Source: Nesterenkonia alkaliphila (GTDB lineage Bacteria > Actinomycetota > Actinomycetes > Actinomycetales > Micrococcaceae). From it: DNA of 64,000 nucleotides. A program made the position numbers and the translations under genes. Every line of letters starts with the position of its first letter. Positions within the stretch are counted from its first letter, which is position 1. The notes beneath the pieces are model-generated. The model searched no databases and was not told the DNA's origin. It worked only from the letters and a program-made list of their open reading frames with translations. Where the stretch lies: positions 62,001 through 126,000 of the forward strand of contig NZ_WRPM01000031.1 in assembly GCF_009758175.1 (NCBI RefSeq). Reading direction: 5' to 3'. Below are positions 45,593-54,635 of this stretch, in pieces.

Positions 45593-47269
45593 ATGAGCGC
45601 ACCAATGGCCTATGAGGCCTCTGAGTGGGACGGCACCCGGTTCGGACGGGAAGAGTCCACCGGCGTGGTGATGGGCCTGGGGTGGGACCAGGTGATCTTC
45701 CTGGGAGTCGGGGTGCTGATCTGTGTACCCATCGTGGTTGCAGTCGGGTTTCCTACGGGCTTGCTGATCGCCCTGGTGATCGGTGGCGGGTTCGCTCTGG
45801 TGGGTATCCCCAGAGTGATGGGCAAGTCACTGATTAGGTGGGCGTTTACGATCATGAAATTCGGTTGGCGGAAAAAGCAGGGCCAGACTGAGTACGTCCA
45901 GCCCGTTGATGGTCTGGAGGCCGGGCTGGATGCCACTGGCACGATCTACAGGCAGAACGAACTGGTGGCACCCGGGGATTCTCAGGTGCTGCCGGACTAC
46001 GAATCGGTAGACGGGCCGATCAGGCCTGAGGACGATACCCCCAGGAACAAGAAAGGCAGGATCAAACCGGGTAAGGGCCACCGGTTCAAACTGCCCGGGG
46101 AGATCAACGAACTGCGGGTCTTCCAGCAGCCGGGGGGAGCAGCGTTCGTCTATGACCCGCGCCGCAAAGAGGCCGTGGTGGTTGCAGCGATCATGACCGA
46201 TAAGGCATTCGCCCTGGAGGCCTTTGAGGATAAGGAGGACCGGCTGCGGGCATGGGCCGGTGTGCTCTCCGGGCTATCCCGTATCCCTGGTGTGGCGCGG
46301 CTGCAATTCTCGGACCAGACCACCATCATCAGCGGGGCTAAGGTCATGGCCTGGTATGAGCGCAAACGTCTAGAGGCTCCCACCCGGGATATCGACGGTG
46401 ACCAGGTGCAGATGAGCGGACCGGGGATCGACCCGATCCTGGATGGGTCGTTCGTGGAGATGATGAACCACCAGGACGGTCAGTCGCTTCATGAGCCCTG
46501 GCTGACCATCGTGCTCTCCCAGGACGTACTGGCCCGACGGATTCAAGCCAATGGCGGGAAGCTGCGCGGGTTCATGGACACCGCTTTGGGAGTGATGAGG
46601 GTGGTGGAGTCGGCACTGCCGGACTCAGGCACCCGAGTGGTGAAGTGGCATACCCCACGGAGCTTGGCCGCCCTGATCCGTTCTGGGTTCGACCCGCTGT
46701 CCACGATGGAGATCAGCGACCGCGAGGGAGACTTCGCCGGGGTGGCCCCCGATAGTGCTGGGCCAATGCACGCGGAGTGGACCCTGGATCGGTTCGAGTC
46801 CGACGGGGCTCTGCACCGCAGCTTTGTGATCAGCGAGTGGCCCCAAGCCCAAGCCCAGCTGGGGTTCCTTGACCGGTTCATCTTCGCCGGGGAGTTCCGC
46901 CACACCGTGAGCCTCTATGTGAAGCCCAGGGATACCCGCAAAGCTCTGAAAGACAATGAGCGGCGCAAGGCAGATTGGCAGACCAACGAGACGGTGAGAA
47001 GCCGTTTGGGTAAGCAGCCCAGCCTGCGCCATACCCGCCAGATCGAGGATATCGAGCGGGAAGAAGCCGAGCTGGTGGAATCCCACGCCCCGGTGAAGAT
47101 CGCATGTCTGATCACCGTCTCAGCCACGACCGAGCAGGAGTTGGAGGCCAACTGCGGGGATCTGCGCACCCGGGCAGCGGAGGCAGGATGTGAGATCCGA
47201 CTACTGGGGGGTGAGCAGGACTCTGGGTTTATCGCTGGTGCCCTGCCGCTGGGGAGGTTGGCGCTCTGA
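45593..47269 (+). CDS. SCO6880-family T4SS protein
   Basis: The 558-aa protein has two N-terminal membrane helices (about 38-75, PrgI-like) and a large cytoplasmic part. GLSRIPGVARLQFSDQTTI and VLSQDVLARRIQANGGKLRGFMDTAL match the actinobacterial SCO6880 family found in conjugative systems. The cytoplasmic part resembles the N-terminal half of VirB4. With the ATPase gene starting on its stop codon, the pair may be a split VirB4; this split is inference. Confidence 0.75.
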   Translation: MSAPMAYEASEWDGTRFGREESTGVVMGLGWDQVIFLGVGVLICVPIVVAVGFPTGLLIALVIGGGFALVGIPRVMGKSLIRWAFTIMKFGWRKKQGQTEYVQPVDGLEAGLDATGTIYRQNELVAPGDSQVLPDYESVDGPIRPEDDTPRNKKGRIKPGKGHRFKLPGEINELRVFQQPGGAAFVYDPRRKEAVVVAAIMTDKAFALEAFEDKEDRLRAWAGVLSGLSRIPGVARLQFSDQTTIISGAKVMAWYERKRLEAPTRDIDGDQVQMSGPGIDPILDGSFVEMMNHQDGQSLHEPWLTIVLSQDVLARRIQANGGKLRGFMDTALGVMRVVESALPDSGTRVVKWHTPRSLAALIRSGFDPLSTMEISDREGDFAGVAPDSAGPMHAEWTLDRFESDGALHRSFVISEWPQAQAQLGFLDRFIFAGEFRHTVSLYVKPRDTRKALKDNERRKADWQTNETVRSRLGKQPSLRHTRQIEDIEREEAELVESHAPVKIACLITVSATTEQELEANCGDLRTRAAEAGCEIRLLGGEQDSGFIAGALPLGRLAL

Positions 47270-48891
47270 TGCCGAAACTCTCCTCCAAACACGACGTATT
47301 CACGTTCTCCACCGGGGATGCTAAGCAGCGTCGCCGGGTGCAGAAAGAGGCTGCCCGGATGCTCAAAGAGCAGGCCAAGCAGCGCGAGAGCCGCGACAAG
47401 GTAGACGATAACGCCGGGTTTCCCCGGCGCACCTGGGGGCCAGGTGGAGAGCGGCGTCCCCGCTCGGGCTGGGGCACCACGGAGCTGAAGCTGGAGGGTG
47501 TCAAAGCAGGGGCACACACTGCGGCCACCGCTTACCCCTATGTGGCAGGCCCCTCCCTGGGGGCCAACGGGGTACTCATCGGTCGGGACATGCACGGTGG
47601 TGGCCCGTTCTGCTTCGACCCCTGGGATGCCTATAACCGCCGGCTCATCAGTGGCATGTCCATGTTGTTGTTTGGCACCGTGGGCACGGGGAAGTCCTCT
47701 CTGGCGAAGTCCCTGTCGATCCGATTGGTGCTGGTCGGCCGCAAACTCTCGGTGGCCAGTGACCTCAAAGGTGAGTGGACCCCGATAGTGAAGACCCTTG
47801 GCGGGGTGGTGATCCAGGTCGGCCCGGGTATCCACACCAGGCTGAACCCGCTGGATGAGGGGATCAGGCCCTCCAAGAACCAGCAGGGCGAGACCATGAC
47901 AGATCAGGACTGGAAGCTGGTGGTGCGCACCAGGCGCATGACCATCATGGAGACTCTGGTGAAGATCCTCAACGGGGCCGATGAGCTCAGCCCGCCTGAG
48001 CACGCCGCCCTGGAGGAGGGCATCGACGGGGCAGAGCGCATTGCGGCTGAGCGTGGGAGGACTCCGACGATCCCGGATGTGATCAAAGCTCTGGAAGCCA
48101 CCATCCAGGAGGCCCCGCAGCGTGTCGCTGATGCTGCTGAAATGCTGGCCCTGACGTTTCAGCGCACCACCAGTGGTGATTTGGCCGGAATGTTCGATGG
48201 AGAATCCACGGTGAACTTCTCCTCTGATTCCCCGGCAGTGTCCATCGACACCTCTTCGATGCGGGGGGCTTCCCAGGTGGCCCGCCGGATGGTCTCTGCC
48301 TGCTGTGGTGCATGGATGGAATCGATGGTCACTAACTCCGATGCGGGCCAGCGGATCATCGTCTACGAGGAGGGCTGGGACTCACTATCCTCCCGGGCAG
48401 ATTTGCAGCGGATGGTGGAGAACTGGAAGCTCGCCCGGGCCTACGGGATCTTCAACATCCTCATCATGCACAAGGTCTCCGACTTGAACATGGCTGGTGA
48501 CCAGGGCTCCCAAATGGCGGCAATGGCCCGGTCTCTGCTGGCTGATGCTGATGTGAAAGTGATCTACCGCCAAGACAGTGCCGCACTGAAAGTCACGATG
48601 GATGAGCTGGAACTCAACGACCGGGAGAAGCAGCTGCTGCGCTCACTGCCCAAAGGGGAGGGGCTGTGGCGGGTGGGACAGTCCACATTCGAGGTCTACA
48701 ACGAGCTGACTCCAGCCGAGCTGCCACTGCTGAACACCGATGAGCGCATGGACTCCGAACCCGATGAAGCAGACACCGAAGACGCCGATGCCCCGGGGGT
48801 GGAGGTAGATGCCGACGGTGATCCGATACCCGCCTGGCTGCACACCACACCGACACCAGAACAACAGAGTGAGGCCCAGCATGTTTCGTGA
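47269..48891 (+). CDS. VirB4/TraC-type ATPase of the T4SS
   Basis: The 540-aa ATPase has Walker A FGTVGTGKSS (about 134-143), SDLKGEW typical of VirB4 near 165, Walker B IIVYEEGWD near 364 and a final motif LIMHKVSDLNMAG. It powers pilus assembly and substrate transfer at the cytoplasmic face. Start ATG 47269 overlaps the SCO6880 stop (TGATG). The acidic C-terminal 50 residues look disordered. Confidence 0.85.
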   Translation: MPKLSSKHDVFTFSTGDAKQRRRVQKEAARMLKEQAKQRESRDKVDDNAGFPRRTWGPGGERRPRSGWGTTELKLEGVKAGAHTAATAYPYVAGPSLGANGVLIGRDMHGGGPFCFDPWDAYNRRLISGMSMLLFGTVGTGKSSLAKSLSIRLVLVGRKLSVASDLKGEWTPIVKTLGGVVIQVGPGIHTRLNPLDEGIRPSKNQQGETMTDQDWKLVVRTRRMTIMETLVKILNGADELSPPEHAALEEGIDGAERIAAERGRTPTIPDVIKALEATIQEAPQRVADAAEMLALTFQRTTSGDLAGMFDGESTVNFSSDSPAVSIDTSSMRGASQVARRMVSACCGAWMESMVTNSDAGQRIIVYEEGWDSLSSRADLQRMVENWKLARAYGIFNILIMHKVSDLNMAGDQGSQMAAMARSLLADADVKVIYRQDSAALKVTMDELELNDREKQLLRSLPKGEGLWRVGQSTFEVYNELTPAELPLLNTDERMDSEPDEADTEDADAPGVEVDADGDPIPAWLHTTPTPEQQSEAQHVS

Positions 48892-51055
48892 GCGCGATAA
48901 TCGGATGATGCCCACCACCGGTGGGGATATCGCCATGTACGCGGTCGGGGCGCTGGTGGCACTACTGGCTGCGTTGACCGGGCTGGGCATGGTCGCTAAC
49001 CGTGTGGCCTGCGGCCAGTGGGCTGCCCCGAGTGGAGTATTTGACCCGCTGACCTTTGTGGGCACCGGGGATGCCACCGCGTTCGGGGAAACAGAGACCG
49101 GGTGTACTGCCCCGACCTGGGGTGTGGGTGTGGCCTGGGGGCTGTTCCTGGTGGTCGCCATAGTAGGCACGCTCGGGGGGTTCGCGGCCTATACCAAGTA
49201 CCGGCAGTCGGATAAGTACTTCATCGCCCGGATGCGCCGGCGCGAGGGCCTGGCCAAACGCGCGGAGATCCGCGAATGGATGGGGCCAAAGGCAGCGAAG
49301 AAAGCCACCGGCAAAGTCAGGCCCACCCTGGAGAAGAAAGACCGCACCCCGGAGGCGGGGAACATCCTGTTAGGCCACAGTGAGGGAGTGCCCTGCTGGG
49401 CCTCCTTGGAGGAGTCCCAGGTGCTGCTGGGACCACCGCGTTCCGGTAAGGGTGTGAACGTGCTGGTCGGGGCAATTGTGGACGCCCCAGGACCAGTGAT
49501 CACTACCAGCTCCCGGGCTGATAACTACTCGATGACCGCCCCGCTGAGGGCGAAGAAAGGCCCGGTGACACTGTTCGACCCGCAGGGGCTGACCGGTAAG
49601 GCCACCACTTTGAAGTGGTCTCCGATCACCGGGTGTGAGAAGCCTCAGGTGGCCAACCAGCGTGCCAGCAGCCTCATTGGGGCAGCCGGGTTGGCCGCAG
49701 ACGGCAACAACAGTGAATGGCGGGCACCTGCTATCGACATCATGCAGGCCCTGCTGCACGCAGCAGCCCTGGAGAACCGCAGCGTGGATGATCTGATGCT
49801 GTGGGGCAAGTCCTCAGCGCAGGCGCGTGCAGCGGTGGAGATCCTGCGTGAGCATGAGGAGAAAGGCACCGCCGCTGTGGGGTGGGGCGCAGCCTTGGAG
49901 TCAGTGATCGAGGGCGACCCGAAGATGAGAGCCAACATGTGGTTCGGGGTCTCCAATGCCGTCCAGGGGCTCTCGGTGGATGCTGTGCGACAGACTCTGA
50001 ATCCCCGGAGTGCCGATGAGACATTCGACATTGACCGGTTCATCAAAGAATCCGGCACCCTCTACATCGTCGGCACCAAAACCGGCGGCAGCTCAGCCGG
50101 ACCTTTTCTGATCGCGATGATGGATGCCATTACCGAACGGGCACGGGAGATCGCAGCAAAGCGCAAGGGCAACCGGCTGGACCCACCCTTGGCGCTGATT
50201 CTCGATGAGATCGCCAACATCACCCGAGCCTGGGAGGGCCTGGTGCAGCTTATGGCTGACGGCGGTGGTGTCGGGATCTCCGCGATGCCGGTCTTCCAGT
50301 CCCTGGCCCAAGTCCGGGACGCATGGGGTGAACAGGCAGCCAGCGCGATCTTCGATGCGGCCACCATCAAGATCCAGCTCGGCGGAGCCTCAGGCACCCG
50401 GGATCTGGAGGAGATCCAGAAACTGGCCGGACAACGAGAGATCATCCGGGCCAGCAAATCCCGGCAGAAAGACGGCAGCTCGGTCTCAGACCAGATCCAC
50501 GATAAGAACGTGTTGGAGATCGACGAGCTACGCCGGTTGCCGTTCTCCTGGGCCATTGTGCTGTTTCGGAAGCAGCGGCCCATCTTCATGAACCTCAAAC
50601 CCTACTGGAAGCGCAAGGACGCCGATGAGATCGACCAGGCCAAAAAGGCCTACGCGAAATCACTGCTGGACCCAGAACACGAACATGAGTGGGAGGCGAT
50701 GCTGCGCCCGCCTGAGCACGCCCAGCCGGTCCATCACCAGGCCTCCAGCGCGGGCCTAGAAGCCGCACCTGCACAGGGTATGGGGCCACGGCACTCCACC
50801 GGGACGCCCCACCGCCCGGTGACCAGCACGACGAACGGCGTGCAGACGGTGCATTCCTCTCATCAGGTGAACCCGGAGACCGGCACCGTAGGCACGACCG
50901 AGACCGGCAGGGAGTGGTTCCGCCGCACACGCTCTGATCCGCACCACTTCCCAGCACCGCAGACTGCGACCGTGGAACCCACAGAGTCCACGGCCCGGCC
51001 CCGGACCGACCAGCGCCGGAACCGGGACCGAGACCGGGATGTGACGGTGTTCTGA
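48881..51055 (+). CDS. VirD4/TraG-type coupling ATPase
   Basis: The 724-aa protein begins at ATG 48881 inside the end of the VirB4-like gene. It has two membrane helices (about 17-40, 80-105), Walker A LLGPPRSGKG (about 183-192) and FDPQGLTG. Walker B LALILDEIANI is near 445, followed by the helix VGISAMPVFQSLAQVRDAWG typical of T4SS coupling proteins. It recruits relaxosome or effector proteins, often through short C-terminal signals. The tail after residue 590 is Pro/Thr/Arg-rich and may be the docking part. Confidence 0.87.
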   Translation: MFRERDNRMMPTTGGDIAMYAVGALVALLAALTGLGMVANRVACGQWAAPSGVFDPLTFVGTGDATAFGETETGCTAPTWGVGVAWGLFLVVAIVGTLGGFAAYTKYRQSDKYFIARMRRREGLAKRAEIREWMGPKAAKKATGKVRPTLEKKDRTPEAGNILLGHSEGVPCWASLEESQVLLGPPRSGKGVNVLVGAIVDAPGPVITTSSRADNYSMTAPLRAKKGPVTLFDPQGLTGKATTLKWSPITGCEKPQVANQRASSLIGAAGLAADGNNSEWRAPAIDIMQALLHAAALENRSVDDLMLWGKSSAQARAAVEILREHEEKGTAAVGWGAALESVIEGDPKMRANMWFGVSNAVQGLSVDAVRQTLNPRSADETFDIDRFIKESGTLYIVGTKTGGSSAGPFLIAMMDAITERAREIAAKRKGNRLDPPLALILDEIANITRAWEGLVQLMADGGGVGISAMPVFQSLAQVRDAWGEQAASAIFDAATIKIQLGGASGTRDLEEIQKLAGQREIIRASKSRQKDGSSVSDQIHDKNVLEIDELRRLPFSWAIVLFRKQRPIFMNLKPYWKRKDADEIDQAKKAYAKSLLDPEHEHEWEAMLRPPEHAQPVHHQASSAGLEAAPAQGMGPRHSTGTPHRPVTSTTNGVQTVHSSHQVNPETGTVGTTETGREWFRRTRSDPHHFPAPQTATVEPTESTARPRTDQRRNRDRDRDVTVF

Positions 51056-51057
51056 GG

Positions 51058-51534
51058 ATGGGCAGGGCCACACTGGGCCGTACCGGCTCACCTGCATACC
51101 GGGGATACCTGCGGTCCCAGGCATGGGGGTGGAGGCGTCAACGCTGGTTCCAGGACCGCAGAGCAGAGGGCAAAGAGCCAGCCTGCCAAGTCTGCGGGCT
51201 CACCCTCACCGAGCACGAAGCAGCCACCGGGCGGGGCCTGGACTTACACCACACCTCCTATGGGGGAGTCACCCAGGACGCCGGGGGCAGATGGAGGGCT
51301 GAGGAGAAAGACCAGGATCTGATGCCGATGTGCAGGTACCACCACCAGGCTCTGCACCGGGTGATGGACCGTCCCAAAGACCACAACGGGTGGAACCGGC
51401 GACGGGCCACAGTGGTGATCCTGCGGGATCTCATCCGCCGGCACCAGCGGCTGACCCCGGCACAGCGGGCGCAGCTGAAGACCGCGATCCTGGCCTCTGC
51501 CAAGCACGAGCACCACCAGTACACGAAAGGCTGA
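51058..51534 (+). CDS. HNH-type nuclease-like protein
   Basis: The 158-aa protein has CQVCG near residue 43, LDLHHTSYGG near 62 and DLMPMCRYHHQALH near 85. The two CxxC-like groups and central HH fit the zinc-bound HNH (His-Me) finger. The basic N- and C-termini would contact DNA. It follows the coupling protein by two bases; a role in processing transferred DNA or defence is possible. Confidence 0.65.
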   Translation: MGRATLGRTGSPAYRGYLRSQAWGWRRQRWFQDRRAEGKEPACQVCGLTLTEHEAATGRGLDLHHTSYGGVTQDAGGRWRAEEKDQDLMPMCRYHHQALHRVMDRPKDHNGWNRRRATVVILRDLIRRHQRLTPAQRAQLKTAILASAKHEHHQYTKG

Positions 51535-51536
51535 GC

Positions 51537-51845
51537 ATGATTGAACTCTCCATCGCAGCCGCTGGCTGTCTGCTGGCCCTAGTGGTCTACTGGCACCTGG
51601 GGCTGAGGATCTGGGCGGTGCACACCCCAGCAGATGCAGACCCAGGATTCGCCCGTAAGGCGCAGCTGATGATGGTGGCCCACGGGTGCATCTGGTTGAC
51701 CCTCACACCAGTCATAGGGTCATGGTGGATCACCCTGCCCGGTGTGTTGCACTTCGCTCTGGCCCTGCGGCTGTGCCAGCTCTCGACAGCCGTCATCCAG
51801 CACCAGCAGGCCCGAGCCTCCCAAAGGGAGCTGGAGGGCGCATGA
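51537..51845 (+). CDS. Small membrane protein, unknown
   Basis: The 102-aa protein starts at ATG 51537, after the previous TGA. It has hydrophobic helices near 5-25, 42-60 and 63-80 and a Gln/Arg-rich helical tail. Position in the transfer operon suggests a channel accessory. Confidence 0.58.
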   Translation: MIELSIAAAGCLLALVVYWHLGLRIWAVHTPADADPGFARKAQLMMVAHGCIWLTLTPVIGSWWITLPGVLHFALALRLCQLSTAVIQHQQARASQRELEGA

Positions 51846-51892
51846 GCACCGATTCCGAAGCATTTGCCGACCTCGACTCACACCAGAAATGA
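51842..51892 (+). CDS. 16-aa ORF, possibly a coupling peptide
   Basis: ATG 51842 overlaps the previous stop (ATGA) and encodes MSTDSEAFADLDSHQK. It ends eight bases before the next start. It may serve translational coupling or be chance; no ribosome site is distinct. Confidence 0.25.
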   Translation: MSTDSEAFADLDSHQK

Positions 51893-51899
51893 GCACCCT

Positions 51900-52283
51900 A
51901 TGGACTACCAGCCGGAACCCTCGGCTCACACACCCCAACACCGTGCCGAGACTCCTGCTTCATCGGATCTGCGGTGGGCGCAGCTGCCAGTGAAACCGGC
52001 GCTGTGCGAGATCTGCGGCCGGTTCGTTGCCCTGCAATGGCACTGCACCCTGGCCGATCACCCGGAAGTGCAGGAATGCAGTCAGGCACCAGGGGCGGGG
52101 TTCTGGCTGTGTCAGGATCTCTGCCACCCCGCAGTGCATGCCCGGATGGAAGAAGACTCTCAGCCTGGGTGCGCGGCCCGGGTCGTCCACGAGATCATCG
52201 ACGGGCTCAAACAGCTGGTCACTCGGCCCCCATATCAGCAGCACCAACCAGCCCGGGACTCCGCAGATGGGAGCACACGATGA
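51900..52283 (+). CDS. Small zinc-ribbon-like protein
   Basis: The 127-aa protein has CEICGRFVALQWHC near residue 36, then C-x10-C-x3-C-H spaced over residues 60-76. This suggests one or two metal sites. It overlaps the next gene by four bases. No family is recognised. Confidence 0.55.
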   Translation: MDYQPEPSAHTPQHRAETPASSDLRWAQLPVKPALCEICGRFVALQWHCTLADHPEVQECSQAPGAGFWLCQDLCHPAVHARMEEDSQPGCAARVVHEIIDGLKQLVTRPPYQQHQPARDSADGSTR

Positions 52284-53326
52284 GCACCACCGCTACCGCC
52301 GGTCCTGACCCGTTGGAAGCTGAACTGCACCGGGTAGCGGCCAGCTATGACCAGCTGCACGCCTCTGAAGCCTCACACACCAGTACTACGGAGCCCGAGG
52401 AGTCTGTGGCAGGTGCTGAGCAGCTGAGACGAACGTGGGAATCTGAATCGACTCTGCGTCAGCTGGAGCCCGCCCCGGAGGAGATCGCAGAAGACCCAGA
52501 ACCAGGAGATCCCTCAACACTGAAGCTGCCACCGACTGAAACAGCGCACCAGGAGGAGAACACCAACGGGCTGGAGGCCTACTTGGCCGCTGATGTGGCC
52601 GAGGAGCTGGCGGCAGGAGGACCACCGAACTGGTTGGGCACCCGCTGGTCCGAGATCGACCCTGAAGACCAGTCAGAGGCATGGATCGAGCTGCGCAGGT
52701 TCACCGATTGGCTGGTCAATGAGTATCGGATACCCAAGACGGTGATCCCAGCCTGTTGGTACCGCCACTCCCAGATCGTCGCGGAACTCTATGCGGCCCT
52801 GAATCTGGAGTACAAAGTGTGGGAGGAAGCAGCCCCGAGTGTGAATCCGATGATGATGTGGCTTCCCCACCTCCAGGCGATGATCGGGCGGTTGCGTACG
52901 GTCATGGAGAATATGCCCGAGTGCGGCAAGGGCAATCACTCCGAGCTGAAACCTATGGTCCTGGACTACGACGAGACCCTGTGGCGCACCACCGTGTACT
53001 CGCGGCGGGAACACCGCAAGCTCGACAGGCCAGCCCGGGGCGAGCCGAACTACTTCGTCAGAGCCAAAGTCACCAGTGCCCGAGGCGCACCCTTGGCCTA
53101 CTCCAACATCGGGGGCATCGCACCGGTCCAAGGCCCGGACATGCCCACGGCGACTCTCGTTGGTGAGAAGACCCCCGGGGCAGCAGAAACCGATGTACGC
53201 CTCACCGTGGAGAACATCCCTGCCAAGTCCAGGGTGACCTGGCAGAAAGCCCCGGACCCGGATGGGCCGTGGGAAGAGATCCCCGAGGAAGACCAGGAAG
53301 CCGGGCACCCGCCGGTGGTCCTATAG
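52280..53326 (+). CDS. Unknown 348-aa ICE protein
   Basis: It starts at ATG 52280 within the previous stop; an upstream frame to 51974 is a shadow of the zinc-ribbon gene. The acidic N-terminus (about 100 residues) is followed by a helical Trp-rich domain (RRFTDWLVNEYRIPKTVIP, ACWYRHSQIVAELYAAL) and a C-terminal part with beta-like repeats. It is the last gene before the retron insert. Confidence 0.6.
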   Translation: MSTTATAGPDPLEAELHRVAASYDQLHASEASHTSTTEPEESVAGAEQLRRTWESESTLRQLEPAPEEIAEDPEPGDPSTLKLPPTETAHQEENTNGLEAYLAADVAEELAAGGPPNWLGTRWSEIDPEDQSEAWIELRRFTDWLVNEYRIPKTVIPACWYRHSQIVAELYAALNLEYKVWEEAAPSVNPMMMWLPHLQAMIGRLRTVMENMPECGKGNHSELKPMVLDYDETLWRTTVYSRREHRKLDRPARGEPNYFVRAKVTSARGAPLAYSNIGGIAPVQGPDMPTATLVGEKTPGAAETDVRLTVENIPAKSRVTWQKAPDPDGPWEEIPEEDQEAGHPPVVL

Positions 53327-53329
53327 ACC

Positions 53330-53450
53330 GGGTGGCCCCGCCACAGTGAGGACAGCACCCTGCCCAGGGGTGTTTGAGCACTGAGGCTCAGATCGGCACG
53401 CAACAGTGCGCTCCTGAGACCAGAACACCGTCAACGGGGCGGGGCCACCC
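53330..53450. other. 121-bp structured element (three-way junction) beside the retron
   Basis: A perfect 13-bp inverted repeat (53330-53342 with 53438-53450; GGGTGGCCCCGCC and its complement) encloses two nested hairpin arms. Arm 1 pairs CAGTG 53344-53348 with CACTG 53379-53383, with CACCC/GGGTG inside. Arm 2 pairs CTCAG 53387-53391 with CTGAG 53414-53418, with GCAC/GTGC inside. It could be a terminator-like end of the transfer operon, a single-strand origin, oriT, or a displaced retron RNA. The strand is undetermined. Confidence 0.6.
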
Positions 53451-53574
53451 ACACCTGCTGACAGGCGCACAGGCGCTGGAGCAGGTATTAGGGCTGTGCT
53501 AGTTCACCGGTAGAAAAGTATCAGCGAGCCCATCGGTCGATTGGCGTCTAGCAGCCAGGTACTACTTCGTTAAA

Positions 53575-54519
53575 TCAATATGGATTCTCATCAACATCGT
53601 CTAGTAGATGTCCGTACTTCTGGCGCAAGTGTACGGCCAGGTCTCGTTCCGAGCACATTAAATAGTTGATTCGCCCTGCAAGTTGCTTTGCTAATACCTG
53701 TGGACTCAGGCCTCGAAGTTGAGCTTGATGCACGAGACCGTGCTTCATAACGTAATGCAAATCCAGACGAAGTTGTCGCTTGAAGTATCTTCCCACACGG
53801 GGGTGGTCGCGATGAGCAATTACGTAACCAGTTACGAACTGTGGGTGCCCGCTGCGTTGAAACCGCACCTTCTTTTGGTTGACACGCAATCCTTTGGATT
53901 CGAGAACTCTCGTGATTTCAGCCAAATGGGTGTCGTCCACATCTTCGCCCGAGAACGTTAGATCATCTGCATACCGCGTGTAGGTAAGGTTAAATTCTTC
54001 AGCGAAGGTGGCTAAGACATCGTCAGTGTCTCGGAAGTACATGTTTGAAAGAACAGGACTAGTGGAAAAGCCGGTGGCTAGCACATTCTCGAAGACACTT
54101 ACGTTAGTTATGCCCCTAGCCACGGCGGTCGAGGCGCCAAAACTCACTAACGTCGACTGGACGTCATCAGAGGATACTGAGGAGAAAAAATCCGATATAT
54201 CTATTGTCAAAGCGGCCCGCGCGTTCAAGTGGGCTAACGCGTTCGTGTAGGGCCCCCGATCTCTGGTGAACCCGTGCACACAGGGGTGTGGTTCTAATAC
54301 ATCTCTATCCAGGAACTCCTTCAGCTTCTTTTGTACCCGAGCCAATGAGTTATCCCTTGGTTCCACCACGCGGCGGAACTTCCCTGGTGACTTGCGGACA
54401 GTGATTGTATTGAGCTGCCATGGCCGCACTGGTTCCTCCATCAGGTCCCTTGCGGTATCCGGAAGGGTGGCTGCTATAACGAGGTCGTCCAGGGTCAAGG
54501 TGTCCGACAGGATCGTCAT
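53575..54519 (-). CDS. Retron reverse transcriptase
   Basis: The 314-aa enzyme starts at ATG 54517-54519 behind GGAGGAAG; a longer frame from 54567 would begin inside a structured RNA arm. RT motifs appear in order: fingers SPGKFRRVVEP, the retron-specific NALAH (NAxxH, residues 93-97), catalytic IDISDFF (Asp near 107), GFSTSPVLSNM, the YADD catalytic box (183-186) and FVTGYVI (VTG, about 229). NAxxH and VTG distinguish retron RTs from group II intron RTs. It would copy a structured RNA into branched msDNA. The effector gene is upstream in the same operon. Base composition is more AT-rich than the flanking ICE genes. Confidence 0.92.
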   Translation of the reverse strand: MTILSDTLTLDDLVIAATLPDTARDLMEEPVRPWQLNTITVRKSPGKFRRVVEPRDNSLARVQKKLKEFLDRDVLEPHPCVHGFTRDRGPYTNALAHLNARAALTIDISDFFSSVSSDDVQSTLVSFGASTAVARGITNVSVFENVLATGFSTSPVLSNMYFRDTDDVLATFAEEFNLTYTRYADDLTFSGEDVDDTHLAEITRVLESKGLRVNQKKVRFQRSGHPQFVTGYVIAHRDHPRVGRYFKRQLRLDLHYVMKHGLVHQAQLRGLSPQVLAKQLAGRINYLMCSERDLAVHLRQKYGHLLDDVDENPY

Positions 54520-54545
54520 GGGCGCTTCCTCCCTGTGGGAAAATG

Positions 54546-54633
54546 TGCGGGGTGCGGATTCACGCATGAAGGCAATGCCAACTCATTTGCTAACGCACGC
54601 GACTCGCGCACCATTGAAAGCCCGCACCCCGCA
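54546..54633 (-). ncRNA. Candidate retron msr-msd RNA
   Basis: Between effector stop and RT start, a perfect 12-bp inverted repeat (54546-54557 with 54622-54633, minus-strand TGCGGGGTGCGG) brackets 64 bases. On the minus strand these form two hairpins: 54595-54611 (7 bp, AGT loop, two G-T pairs) and 54572-54590 (GCAA-A-TG with CATTGC, six-base loop). Outer a1/a2 repeats immediately before the RT and a G right after a1 fit retron RNA layout. At 88 nt it is shorter than most described msr-msd RNAs, so the true RNA may be larger or be elsewhere. Confidence 0.5.
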
Positions 54634-54635
54634 TC

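Noticed and set aside
51058-51534. HNH gene as a homing endonuclease
   Set aside because: It sits in line within the transfer operon and no intron or split gene surrounds it.
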